Assembly: GCA_036940085.1 (NCBI GenBank)
Contig: JALLBK010000039.1
Span: 1 to 53,431 of the forward strand
Direction: 5' to 3'
DNA: 53,431 bases
DNA from: Discostella pseudostelligera
Lineage: Eukaryota > Bacillariophyta > Thalassiosirophyceae > Thalassiosirales > Thalassiosiraceae
The stretch's first letter is position 1; each line of letters begins with the position of its first letter. This document shows positions 44,747 to 53,431 of the stretch, piece by piece. A program made the position numbers and the translations under genes. The notes beneath the pieces were generated by a model, which saw only the letters and a list, made by a program, of their open reading frames with translations, was not told where the DNA came from and searched no databases.

Positions 44747-45757
44747 ATGATGTCTACTGCCAATTCAATCTCAAAAGCTTCCTCTACAACCGTGGACAGT
44801 ACACCCAAGTCAGCGCAAAGTCTACAGCCGAACATGGCGAGCCGCCCGATCTCGCCCGACGTCAAAGTCCTACCCCCGAAGCCGATGCGACCTCTCACCT
44901 CCTACCATATCTTCTTCCAACTCGAGCGCGAGCTGATCATCCAGACTATGGCAGGCGAAGACGCCGATGAATCAATTCTATCCAACAAGGTCTACCTCAA
45001 CGACGTGCCGCAGCGATACAGGAACATAAAGCTTCTTCCCAATTGGTACGCCGGACCCGGCAAGCGCCAAAAGCGCAAGCATCGCAAGCAACATGGACAG
45101 ATTGGCTTCCTTGAGCTCTCTCACCTAATTTCTTCAACCTGGGCAAAGTTAGAAGATATTGATCCAGAGGTGAAACTCTTTGTGCAGAAAGTTGCGCAGG
45201 ATCAGATCGAAGAGTACTACCGTGAGATGGAGGAGTACAAATTGCTGACAGACGACATGCCGGAGAGTACTATTCAATCAAATGCCCGCCCGACGGCCCC
45301 CAAGAAGAAAGTCAAAAAGCCAACCACCAGCAGCAGCAGCAGCACAAATACTTCCACCGTTCAAGTGAAACAATCGCAGGATCAATTCACTATGAGGTCG
45401 CCGTTGCCGAACTTGGTTTCATCATCTTCTTCCTACCTGACTCCTCAATTGTACGATATGGCTATGGAACTCGAGCAGGACATTGAAAACTTTCTTTCTT
45501 GTATTGAAAGCAGAGCGCTGAGTATGATGCCATTTTCTTCCCAAGAACTTGTGTCTCCATTATTGAGGTCAGAGAATCAAGTTCAGAAGAAGAGGAAAAC
45601 ATTCCATCGTAAAGATAGTGCACTGTCGGTATCAAAATTTGATGATATCATGGTCGTATCCAGTCCTGATGAGTTGCCGGCGTGTGTGAGTCCAACAATG
45701 GAAGAGGTGGATCTTCTTGATGATGAAATTCTTCAGCTATGGATTGATCAAAATTGA
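44747..45757 (+). CDS. HMG-box protein with an insertion between helices 1 and 2
   Basis: A 336-residue single-exon protein. The HMG box starts at PPKPMRPLTSYHIFFQLERE (about 44-63) and resumes after an insertion of about 50 residues with GFLELSHLISSTWAKL, then EVKLFVQKVAQDQIEEYYREMEEYK. The insertion ends in a strongly basic stretch (PGKRQKRKHRKQH) that could act as nuclear signal and DNA clamp. The C-terminal half is Ser/Thr-rich, with another basic run (KKKVKKP), and ends acidic (EEVDLLDDEIL). It probably binds DNA in the nucleus as an architectural or transcription factor. Diatoms carry many proteins with this split box, to my recollection. Two adjacent ATGs open the frame; the first is used. 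Confidence 0.82.
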   Translation: MMSTANSISKASSTTVDSTPKSAQSLQPNMASRPISPDVKVLPPKPMRPLTSYHIFFQLERELIIQTMAGEDADESILSNKVYLNDVPQRYRNIKLLPNWYAGPGKRQKRKHRKQHGQIGFLELSHLISSTWAKLEDIDPEVKLFVQKVAQDQIEEYYREMEEYKLLTDDMPESTIQSNARPTAPKKKVKKPTTSSSSSTNTSTVQVKQSQDQFTMRSPLPNLVSSSSSYLTPQLYDMAMELEQDIENFLSCIESRALSMMPFSSQELVSPLLRSENQVQKKRKTFHRKDSALSVSKFDDIMVVSSPDELPACVSPTMEEVDLLDDEILQLWIDQN

Positions 45758-46014
45758 AGCCGTGATTCTTGTCATGCAATGCATCACCAAACGTACCAGT
45801 GTGGAACAACCTAATTGAGGAAGTAGTTCATTGTGCATAATATTAATCTAGAGACAGAAGCAGCCATTAGTATCACTTCACAATGCAGATAAATACGGTA
45901 TGATCTCGAAGTTTTAGCATTGTTCTTGATCCCTCCTACAGTTTAGGCAGACAGTAACATGCTCGAGTCTGCACGAGCAACGAGCATGTGTACATCGAAT
46001 GCACAACATGTGCC

Positions 46015-47142
46015 TCACATCAAAATATCCCCCAGATACTCCCGTGCACCCTCTCCCTTACCACTCCTTGCCTTTGGACTAGCATACTTCACCGAACTCT
46101 TCGCCTTCATACTATTAATAATTGCACCAGGATGTTCTACCGGATCATTCCCCGCTTTGTACAGTGCATCACTTACCCAAACACAATTGAACCCCTTGTC
46201 TCGACACATCCATGCCTCTTCGACTTCTTCCATAGCCTTATTATCCTTGGCAAGAATGTTGGCAATGGTACAAATCTGCCTTCCGGGTGGTACAACTAGA
46301 TTTTCAATCACGGCATACTTATTGTCGGCACCATCGACACCCACGACACTAATCATGGAGGCACCGGCATCCACTGCTCCCTGTGCCTCGTCGGCCGAAC
46401 CGACATTGACAATGACTTCCAACCCAACTGATTTTGCATCTTGAATGAATTGTCGTACCTTGTCGGATGCACCACTACCACCATCTCCACCGCTGCCCCA
46501 CACACCATAGGTCAAAGTAATAGCCTTGGCACCTGCATCGGCAGCCTGAGCAATCTGTATCTCATCCACAATCAAATCCGAAGAAATTACTGGCAATGGT
46601 CCAGGCACTTCTCCCTGCGCCTCATTCTGTTCTTGCACAGTAGTCGTTATATCTTCGTAGGAACATCCACCAGTACGTTCATCGGCGAGCACCGCAATGG
46701 CCGAGGCACCAAATTCACGAAATACCGGTGATAATATCTCGGGTGGTAAGATGTCCGATAGGAATCCAGAACCAACTACTTTGCGTTTGTATTCGGCAAT
46801 GATGGTGATGGTTCCCTTGCGTTTGGTGAGTTGGGATTGGATTTCGCCGACGGGTGTCGCCTCGTCGGAAACACCGGCATCATCGGTAGCAGCTGCAGCG
46901 GCATCCTTGATTTGTTTCAGCAAAGCCAAGACCGATTCCGATGGACCCTCCTCGCAGTATTTTCGTACATCGGCTTCTTTGGCCTTACGGACAAAGACGC
47001 CGATGGCACCAAGAGCGCTTGTGCTTGCACTACTAATTGCAGCGGGTATTGTTGATGCCGGCGGTCCAACAAAGCATTGTATTGAATGAGGAAAATATAT
47101 CAAGGTTGTGTATGCAAGCACGGAGGATAGGATTGCGGCCAT
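46015..47142 (-). CDS. Plastid IGPS-fold (TrpC-like) protein, probably catalytically altered
   Basis: The ATG at 47142 gives 375 residues and a signal peptide ending SIQCF, a diatom plastid motif; an ATG at 47184 adds 14 basic residues. The TIM-barrel of indole-3-glycerol-phosphate synthase can be followed through IIAEYKRK, FGASAIAVLADERTGG, PVISSDLIVDEIQIAQAADAGAKAITL, GLEVIVNVGSADEA and FNCVWVSDALYKAGNDP. Only the Glu and Lys of the first block survive. The catalytic Lys of the MKDF block is Ser, the Glu of LIEI is Asn, the INSRDL Asn is gone and the ESG phosphate site reads IAN. A genuine TrpC role in tryptophan synthesis is therefore unlikely. It could be a regulatory or new TIM-barrel enzyme in the plastid. 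It diverges from the J-protein gene. Confidence 0.8.
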   Translation of the reverse strand: MAAILSSVLAYTTLIYFPHSIQCFVGPPASTIPAAISSASTSALGAIGVFVRKAKEADVRKYCEEGPSESVLALLKQIKDAAAAATDDAGVSDEATPVGEIQSQLTKRKGTITIIAEYKRKVVGSGFLSDILPPEILSPVFREFGASAIAVLADERTGGCSYEDITTTVQEQNEAQGEVPGPLPVISSDLIVDEIQIAQAADAGAKAITLTYGVWGSGGDGGSGASDKVRQFIQDAKSVGLEVIVNVGSADEAQGAVDAGASMISVVGVDGADNKYAVIENLVVPPGRQICTIANILAKDNKAMEEVEEAWMCRDKGFNCVWVSDALYKAGNDPVEHPGAIINSMKAKSSVKYASPKARSGKGEGAREYLGDILM

Positions 47143-47590
47143 ACTTGATGATGGCCTGGATAGGTGGCTTCGTCTTGGCTTCATCTTTACTACCGCTACG
47201 GTTAGGCCATCGTCTCTTATCCTTCATGGAACTTCACCATCACCATCGCCACCGCCGCGGCCATCCACGACATTGTTGTTGTTGTTGTTGTTGTTGGTTG
47301 TTGTGGTGGTGCACTTTTATCCACTTTCATTTGGTGTTTGTGGTGGGGAAATTCGTGCGTCATCGAGAGGCGCGCCATTTTTGACGTCTATGCGAAAATG
47401 GCGGGAAGAAGTAGTGATTGGCGATAAACGGCGAATATCTTTGGCGAAAATGGCGGGAAGCAGTGGTCGGCGCCGACGGCGGAGTTCCCGCCAAAACATT
47501 CATACCCCCACTCATTCAGCCCGATGCCGATGCAGCGGCAACAACACTCATGTGGTGACCATTTACCATTACCATGCCGCCATAGCCCAC
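47143..47590. promoter_or_regulatory. Divergent promoter with three E2F-like sites
   Basis: These 448 bp separate the IGPS-like and J-protein starts. GGCGGGAA occurs at 47400 and 47452 and TTCCCGCC at 47485. The first two are preceded by GCGAAAAT, so on the other strand they read CTTCCCGCCATTTTCGC, the same extended motif as upstream of the oxygenase gene. A (GTT)n microsatellite is at about 47274-47296. A plus-strand frame from 47108 runs into the J-protein but is a shadow upstream of the signal peptide. Confidence 0.55.
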
Positions 47591-48850
47591 ATGAAGTCAG
47601 GAATCCTCGTACCGATAATATTCTTATTGTTCTCCAGCGCCTTGAAGCTGGCATGGTGTGGCAGCACTCCAACTTCACCCTCGTCGTCTTCTTCCGCCGG
47701 TACGCATCATCATCGTCGACGACGTACATTCCGTTCCGACCCCTATGAGATCTTGCATGTCGACCCAACAAAATGCGCACAGAAGGAGATTCAGCGACAG
47801 TATCGTAAACTCTGTCTAAAATACCATCCCGATAAAAAGAGTAATGAACGTAAAATTGATGATGATGATGATGCAACGAGTGATGAAGACGACTTTGAGT
47901 TCAAGGAAGTTCAGCACGCCTATTCACTCATCGGAACTGAAGAAGATCGACGCAATTACGATCTATTGAAAAAATACAATTCTTTTCATCCATTGTCTTC
48001 CAAAACACCACAGCATGAAGCCTTCTCGAGATATCCAACTTCTAACAAGTATGGTTGGGAAATGCGACAAGATAATAGGATGTTTGGTCGGTCCACAATC
48101 TATTTTACTTTTGGAGATGGAGTCTCGTTTCGATTCACAAATAATGGCAGACATCCACCAAACTTTCATCAATACCCACAATACCGGCAGGGAATGCAAC
48201 AATCTTTTGACAATGGCGAGGTAAGCCAAGAGAACAATAGGAGGCCACATTACATTCAAAGGGTTGAGGTGCCTTTGGATGTGTTGTATGCTGGTGGGCG
48301 GGACATACACCTGACACTGAAAACATCGATAGTCGAGAGATACAAAGCTGCATACAATGGTGGAATACTCCTCCCGGTGTTGCTGCAGAGTTTTCTAACA
48401 ATTATGGCAACGTGGTTACGGAGTCAAAGTATCAACTGGCTGCTATCGTTATCACTTTTCGTATTCATGATCTACGTCAACATACCTGCACCTCCAACAA
48501 AGGTCGCATACAAGACGACAATAAACAAAGGATGGAAAGGCGGGACGAAGATAAAGTATAAAACGGATGCAGCAGATATCACATTTATATTGCAAGAAGG
48601 TAATCACGGTACCTACACTCGAGTTGGCAATGATTTACATACACGTGTGGAAGTCAGCAAACGACAATTGAGAAAAGGGTGCACCCTAACTTTTCCTCCA
48701 ATGCATGAATCAGATGAGCCAATACAATTGAAGTTGAAACCGAATGAAGTAGATATTGGCGATACTGTTACAATAAAATCTCGTGGCTGGCCAATTGTCG
48801 ACAAGGATGAATACGGAGACTTGCAAGTTAAGATTTGCCGTAGTGCATGA
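47591..48850 (+). CDS. ER-type J-domain co-chaperone with membrane hairpin inside the substrate domain
   Basis: I chose the ATG at 47591 because it opens a clear signal peptide (MKSGILVPIIFLLFSSALKLAWCGS), giving 419 residues rather than the 580 of the open frame. The J domain (about 55-125) starts DPYEILHVDPTKCAQKEIQR and has the essential HPD in LKYHPDKKSN, which stimulates Hsp70 (BiP) ATPase, with an acidic loop DDDDDATSDEDD before the last helices. The C-terminal part matches DnaJB substrate domains: VEVPLDVLYAGG, then INKGWKGGTKIKYKTD, DITFILQEGNH and TRVGNDL. No zinc finger, so type II. Two hydrophobic helices (about 257-277 and 282-302) interrupt the first beta-domain where soluble relatives have a short loop. 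Confidence 0.85.
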   Translation: MKSGILVPIIFLLFSSALKLAWCGSTPTSPSSSSSAGTHHHRRRRTFRSDPYEILHVDPTKCAQKEIQRQYRKLCLKYHPDKKSNERKIDDDDDATSDEDDFEFKEVQHAYSLIGTEEDRRNYDLLKKYNSFHPLSSKTPQHEAFSRYPTSNKYGWEMRQDNRMFGRSTIYFTFGDGVSFRFTNNGRHPPNFHQYPQYRQGMQQSFDNGEVSQENNRRPHYIQRVEVPLDVLYAGGRDIHLTLKTSIVERYKAAYNGGILLPVLLQSFLTIMATWLRSQSINWLLSLSLFVFMIYVNIPAPPTKVAYKTTINKGWKGGTKIKYKTDAADITFILQEGNHGTYTRVGNDLHTRVEVSKRQLRKGCTLTFPPMHESDEPIQLKLKPNEVDIGDTVTIKSRGWPIVDKDEYGDLQVKICRSA

Positions 48851-48920
48851 AACGTAGACGATAATCTCAATGGATTGCCCGCCAAATATGTATTATTTAT
48901 TACTCTATGTTATAGATGTA

Positions 48921-51900
48921 CTAGACGAAGTTGCTCGTATCATAAAATCCTGTTTCGGCCCACTGACGGCTGTCCTTCCCCTCGTGTCCTGCATTATAAT
49001 CATATTGAAGAATCTCGCCGGCCTCAACACGTCGTGATGTGAATAAACAAACATGCATTTTCCCATCCATTTCAAATCGACGCGTCCTCACATTTATCTT
49101 GCGCTTACTTGCTAGTTTACCATTGTTGATTCCAGAGAGAAATCGGGCAAAGTTCCCCACTCGAGAGGGGTCAATGATTAAACTGGAAGCGGTATCTCCC
49201 GTATCCAGCAATATCATCAAACTGTCGCTGCTCGACTGACTATCCATTGTAACCTCACCGAGATATTGAGCAATCAATGTATGGCGTTGCATACCCGCCA
49301 ATGCTTTCACGGAGAAGCCAAGGTTCTCGTCATACACAATCTGAATTGGAGGGTAGACACCTTTTCTAATATTGTACTCAAACGCACGAAAAATCTCCAA
49401 GTTTCGTTTGCTCATCGGCGTGATTACATTCACCTCGAGGTTGTGATCATTCATGTTTGCTTCAGCAATTCCTCCATACGCTAAATCATATAAATTTGAT
49501 GTCATTCCGCTGAACTTCATAGCGGCAAATATGCTCGAGAGTGATAGCATCTGGGGAGAAACGATAAACAACAAGTGATCGAGTCAGATGAGTCCACATT
49601 AATCAGCCAAATGATGACGAGAATATGATACGCGGCTTACATAATCCTCCTCAGACGTCAATGGCATCGGCAGACACCAATCGTTCTTTTCGATATTGCG
49701 ATTGAACTTGATATCGTTACCAAACACAGCATCATTTGCTGGTACACGTTGGCTCGTTGCATGCTGCTTCACAGCTGTTGGCGAGATTAAGGACGATATC
49801 ATTATTGCATCGGCGTGAGTGGTAAAGAATTCACGTGCAGTCGAGTAGGGCAGACCGAGAAATTGAAACACCTCTTTCTCATTAATGGACAAAGAGAATT
49901 CATCGAACGATACCCTCGGGTTCGACCTCCCCGAACATGCAGAGCACAACCAATCTCCCTTTGGTATGTTTACCATGACAGGTCTCACGCAATACATGTG
50001 AAAGCCGTTATGACAGCTTTCACAAATGACAACCTGATTATCATCTTTGTCAATGGAGCAGATCTGACACACTGTCGAATCATAGGGATCCCATGTCAAA
50101 TAATCCGAACAACCTGCAGGGTCCCACTGTCCTAATGAGCATCCTAGTCGAACATCAGCTGGGTTGTTTACAACGCTGTTCGTGGGAAATTTGACGACAT
50201 TATCATCATCAAAATTTGCATGGCATCGCTTTCGGTGAAGTTTCAAACCCTTGGTTATGTCAAACTCATTTTCATCCTTTTGGCTACGCATTGGCCACTC
50301 CAAGACAGGCGATGAAGCCAATACTCCTTGCCCCATATTGATCCCGCCAGTCGATGATGATTGGCAAGTAGTTTCCGTCTGAGAGGCATCCTCTGAGCGA
50401 TCGTCAATGGTGCTGTTCGGCCTACACAATGACCTTCCAACTTTTCGTAGAATGGCCAGTTGCAAATCCGTAAGGTTGAACTCCTTACCTTTCATACACC
50501 CATGAAATTTGACAACTACTGTCCCGCCTTCGTCGTTTTTTGATCCAGACGGGGTCTTGTGGCAAACAATTTCAATGGTATGCCTGCTCAATGTTTCAAA
50601 GACTGTTCTCGGTGGTATTTGATCCCGAGGAGGCGCTTCTGGAGATACATTGCGTTTGTCGTAGACTTTGACAATACAGAGCCAGCGTGAAAAATTGAAA
50701 GCTCAGGATTAGACATTGACACCCGACACACAATAAAGCAACGCTCAATTGCCTTACTTTGACACAATGAAGCAATTTCATGATGCAGCAATTCTTCTTC
50801 ATCATCATCGTTGCTAAAGGGTGTGTACCCCAATCGAATTCGAATCAAACATGGCAATGTCAGCATCACAAATGCGAAGAATGATGCATCACAAACAAAA
50901 TTAACTCACTACTTGCATCGATAGACAAGAGCAGGGCGTTTCTCGTTTTTGTCGCTGTCAACAAAGCATTTGCGCACCACTTTGAGAATTCTGCCATCGT
51001 GAAACCCGTACCCTGGGAAGAACTTCCGAAATTTTATCCCAATCGGGAAAGGGGTCCGTTCTCCACATACAACATCATCTTCTATGCTGTTGATAGTCCA
51101 ACCAAGCTTGTTTACTTGAGATCGATGAACTTTCGACAAAAACGTTGGCATGACCTCGGCGATTGTGGCAATTATGCCCTGACAATTCTGCTTGCTTTGA
51201 CTTTCGAAAGGTGGATACGATAGAGGCTGATCGCGCGTGTCTAGACCAACACTTTCACAGTCCATGCCCGAGCTCAGATCACCGAGGAGATCAACCCGCT
51301 GACAATCATGACGGTCGCTCATCACGACCTCACCTGATACTCCAAAGAAGATTGATCGCTCAGGACTGTCTGACTTTGTCGTATTACATGATTGACACGC
51401 CGAATAACGTCCATCATTGCATTCTTTGCATTTTTCACAAGTCCAATCACCCACTTTGAACAGCTGCGAAGGTACAACAATGAGATGTGCCACATGGCAT
51501 ATTTTTCGTACCCCGTCCATAATCACCTTCACCCATGGCTTATCTTGTTCGACGATAACTTCCCCGACTCTTCGTCGAACGTCTTCCTTGTGAAAGACGA
51601 GGCATCCATAATAACTTTTCACCGGGCATTCACTGAGTAGAGGGAATGATTCTGAATCACATGGTGGTTGCGGCGCTTGAGCTGGCTCTGGTGGAGGTTG
51701 CTGTGAATTGTTATCATTCGTTCCGGAGGAAACATGCATATTTGCGTCAATGGATTGTGCATCTGTATTGTGTCCAGGTATCAGTGCTGATGTATAAGCA
51801 CGTCCATCAATAGAAGAGGTATTGCATACTCGTGGAGTGGAACGTGCAAACCTCTTAGACGAAGACTCTGCTCCCAACGACACAGCCACTTTCTCTAGCC

Positions 51901-53018
51901 ATCCTTCGTTCTCATCCTCGTCGAAATCGTTGTCGTTGGGATGCATCATCTGACCTGCATCTGAAGAATGAAGTGTGGATAATGCAGCCTCGTCCACAGG
52001 AATATCGTAGTCCAATGTATATCGCATATCTGGAGAAGGTCGATCAACTAAACGTTTCATTTGCTTGTGATGAACCTGCTTGACATGCTCGTAAGTGTAT
52101 ATCTCGTCAGCCCATTGTGGAGGCTTAGGTTGTCTTCTACTCTTTCGAAATCCGAGTTGACTTGTCTCCCCAACGGTCCCATTGTCAACAATTGACGTAG
52201 ATACATTTGCATTGCGAGCGCTCTCTATCTCATGAAGATGGTGGCTGTGTGAAACGCTTTTATGAGGAATATATGGTTGAATATTATGTCTGTGTGCACA
52301 ATCGAAAGGGAGGAATTGAGTTAGATTGCCAGGTTGCCACAGAAAGAATCATATTGACACCAGAGCCCAAATAATGAGCACACATAATGTCTACTCGTAC
52401 CTATCTTTCTGTTCTGCATCGTTTTTTGTCATCTTCTCATGCATGACGTTTGGATTTGCTTTGTACTTTTTGTGACTAATCCCACGGTGCGACGAAATTG
52501 TTGTTGGACGTTCAGCATTGTCATCTGAGTTGCATTCTACCTTCACAGGCATTGCGGCTCTTGCCGCAGGCACATTTTGCTTCGTCTTTTTCACTTTCGG
52601 ATCCAACAAGGCATATTTTTTCAGTTGAGACACACTGAGATCCTCGTAATCACCATCTTCATAATAACATCGTCTATCCAACCCTTTCTCTGTGATCATC
52701 ATAGCACGACGATTGCAAAAAATCGCCATGCAAAAATAATAATGAAGGCAAAGTCAGTGTAGGTAGAGAATTGAGAGCACATTTAATGATTGCGCGAATG
52801 TGGTATAACATCATTGCTACAACACCAAACTCACCAGCTCCTTCTCGAATTTCAACAACAACTCCACGGAACCAACCAGCATTGAATTCTTTTCGGAATG
52901 TATATCCAACATCTCCAACATGGACCACCAAGTTTGGTTCCGCTGCCAATGCCGCTACCTTCTTCGCCACCGCCGACTGATAAATGTCTTTGGGGCAAGT
53001 CTTTCTTTTCGTGGACAT
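48921..53018 (-). CDS. Histone lysine methyltransferase: two Tudor-like modules, PHD finger and ATXR5/6-type SET
   Basis: Six exons: 53018-52835, 52689-52401, 52289-50910, 50813-50758, 50638-49641, 49550-48921; 1178 residues, all junctions GT-AG and in frame. Two related modules have the pattern FRK.F..G(W/Y)F.G.(V/I).. then YEDGD.EDL: residues 30-92 (YEDGDYEDL, across intron 1) and about 570-645 (PIGIKFRKFFPGYGFHDGRI, then YNDDDEEELL, across intron 3). A four-cysteine segment (TCEKCKEC, CQSC) precedes the second. The PHD finger (about 826-870) is CQIC, CESC, HMYC, CSAC. The SET domain in the last exon has FSVKALAGM, GNFARFLSGINNG and EAGEILQYDYN. The missing NHSC and the GINN signature match plant ATXR5/6 H3K27 monomethyltransferases. 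It likely acts in heterochromatin. The ATG at 53018 is the first in frame. Confidence 0.87.
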
Positions 53019-53431
53019 AATATGGGCTGATATTGTGGCCAGCGGTGCTGCCAACTTATCGATAGTTCATCCTCTGTCCGACGGCAACAACCCCGTCATC
53101 GTCATTGTCTTGGTCGGTGGTAGCAGTCGCAGTGGTAGATCAGTATCTATTGTATTGTATGGTAGTGGTGGCAGAGGTTCGTGGGCTAATAGGGGTGGCG
53201 TGGCAGTGGCAGTGGCAGTGGCGGAAGCAAGTGGCGGTAAAATGAGAAATGAGCTGGGTTCTGGTGCGCTGGTTTAGCGACGTTTTTAATAGTTCAGAAT
53301 ATCGCCAATATTGCATCCACCATCCCTGCGAGTAGGAGTATGCGATCAGCGATTCGAGTATCGTTCGGGTGGGGCACACGCAAAAACAATAGTTAAACTC
53401 TTATTTTCATTTTTAATCAACTGTAGCTCTC
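53019..53431. other. Upstream region of the PHD-SET gene
   Basis: It contains a short (GTGGCA)n repeat (53199-53222) and related GTGGTAG-type sequence. Two overlapping low-complexity frames run through it with no recognisable product. It probably holds the promoter of the PHD-SET gene; the window ends before any further gene can be recognised. Confidence 0.4.

Noticed and set aside
47108..47590. N-terminal extension of 161 residues on the J-protein
   Set aside because: It contains low-complexity Leu/Val and Arg runs from a (GTT)n microsatellite and the promoter motifs. The signal peptide beginning at 47591 is the natural N-terminus.

Overview
This is nuclear DNA of a diatom, most likely a centric diatom related to Thalassiosira, Skeletonema or Cyclotella. 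Four things point to this. Genes are intron-poor with short GT-AG introns (about 70-155 bp), which I reconstructed by joining frames. There is a fucoxanthin-chlorophyll light-harvesting gene. Several preproteins carry the signal-peptide plus Phe plastid address of secondary red plastids (AF, SF, CF at the cleavage point). There are also diatom-type cell-wall genes. Genes sit on both strands and are not in operons.

Layout, left to right: CaMK-type kinase (+, 812-1912); signal-peptide membrane protein (-, 2066-3304); large single-pass propeller-like protein (+, 3605-6523); divergent ribosomal genes uL14/RPL23 (-, 7070-7501) and eL43/RPL37A (+, 8385-8672); 2OG-Fe(II) prolyl-4-hydroxylase-type oxygenase with TPR-like C-terminus (+, 10091-11881). 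A six-exon fusion (-, 11958-15404) joins S-adenosylmethionine decarboxylase, aminopropyltransferase and a SET methyltransferase in one 1018-residue membrane-anchored protein. Head-to-head with it is a seven-exon, 3610-residue modular GH18 chitinase (+, 16488-27881). Next come a RING protein (+, 29002-32320), a hypothetical (-, 32504-33712), glucosamine-6-phosphate synthase GFAT (+, 34566-36961), a plastid-targeted protein with PDIKVP repeats (-, 37425-39116), an FCP antenna protein (+, 39529-40382), an EamA/DMT transporter (-, 40710-42383), an ShKT-glutathione-peroxidase-like fusion (-, 43252-44181), an HMG-box protein (+, 44747-45757), a plastid IGPS-like protein without most catalytic residues (-, 46015-47142), an ER J-protein (+, 47591-48850) and a chromatin protein with two Tudor-like modules, PHD and ATXR5/6-type SET (-, 48921-53018).

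The most remarkable part is 10-28 kb. The fusion carries the three activities needed to make and N-methylate long-chain polyamines, the polycations that precipitate diatom silica: dcAdoMet supply, aminopropyl transfer and SAM-dependent methyl transfer. Related fusions have been predicted in silico for diatom genomes before (A. J. Michael, 2011, from memory), so the architecture itself is not wholly new. What looks worth testing is its setting. It is tail-to-tail (77 bp) with a protein hydroxylase and head-to-head with a giant wall-type chitinase across about 1.1 kb that holds four CACGTG boxes in 90 bp. GFAT, which feeds UDP-GlcNAc and chitin, is 7 kb further on with its own pair of CACGTG boxes. 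This suggests a silica/chitin cell-wall neighbourhood, but the co-regulation is inference.

Two promoter motifs recur: CACGTG clusters, and an E2F-like TTCCCGCC/GGCGGGAA site that in two promoters is extended to about CTTCCCGCCATTTTCGCC. I saw no tRNA, rRNA, CRISPR or complete transposon. All exon junctions were inferred by eye from GT-AG signals, frame continuity and family fit, and no transcript evidence was available.
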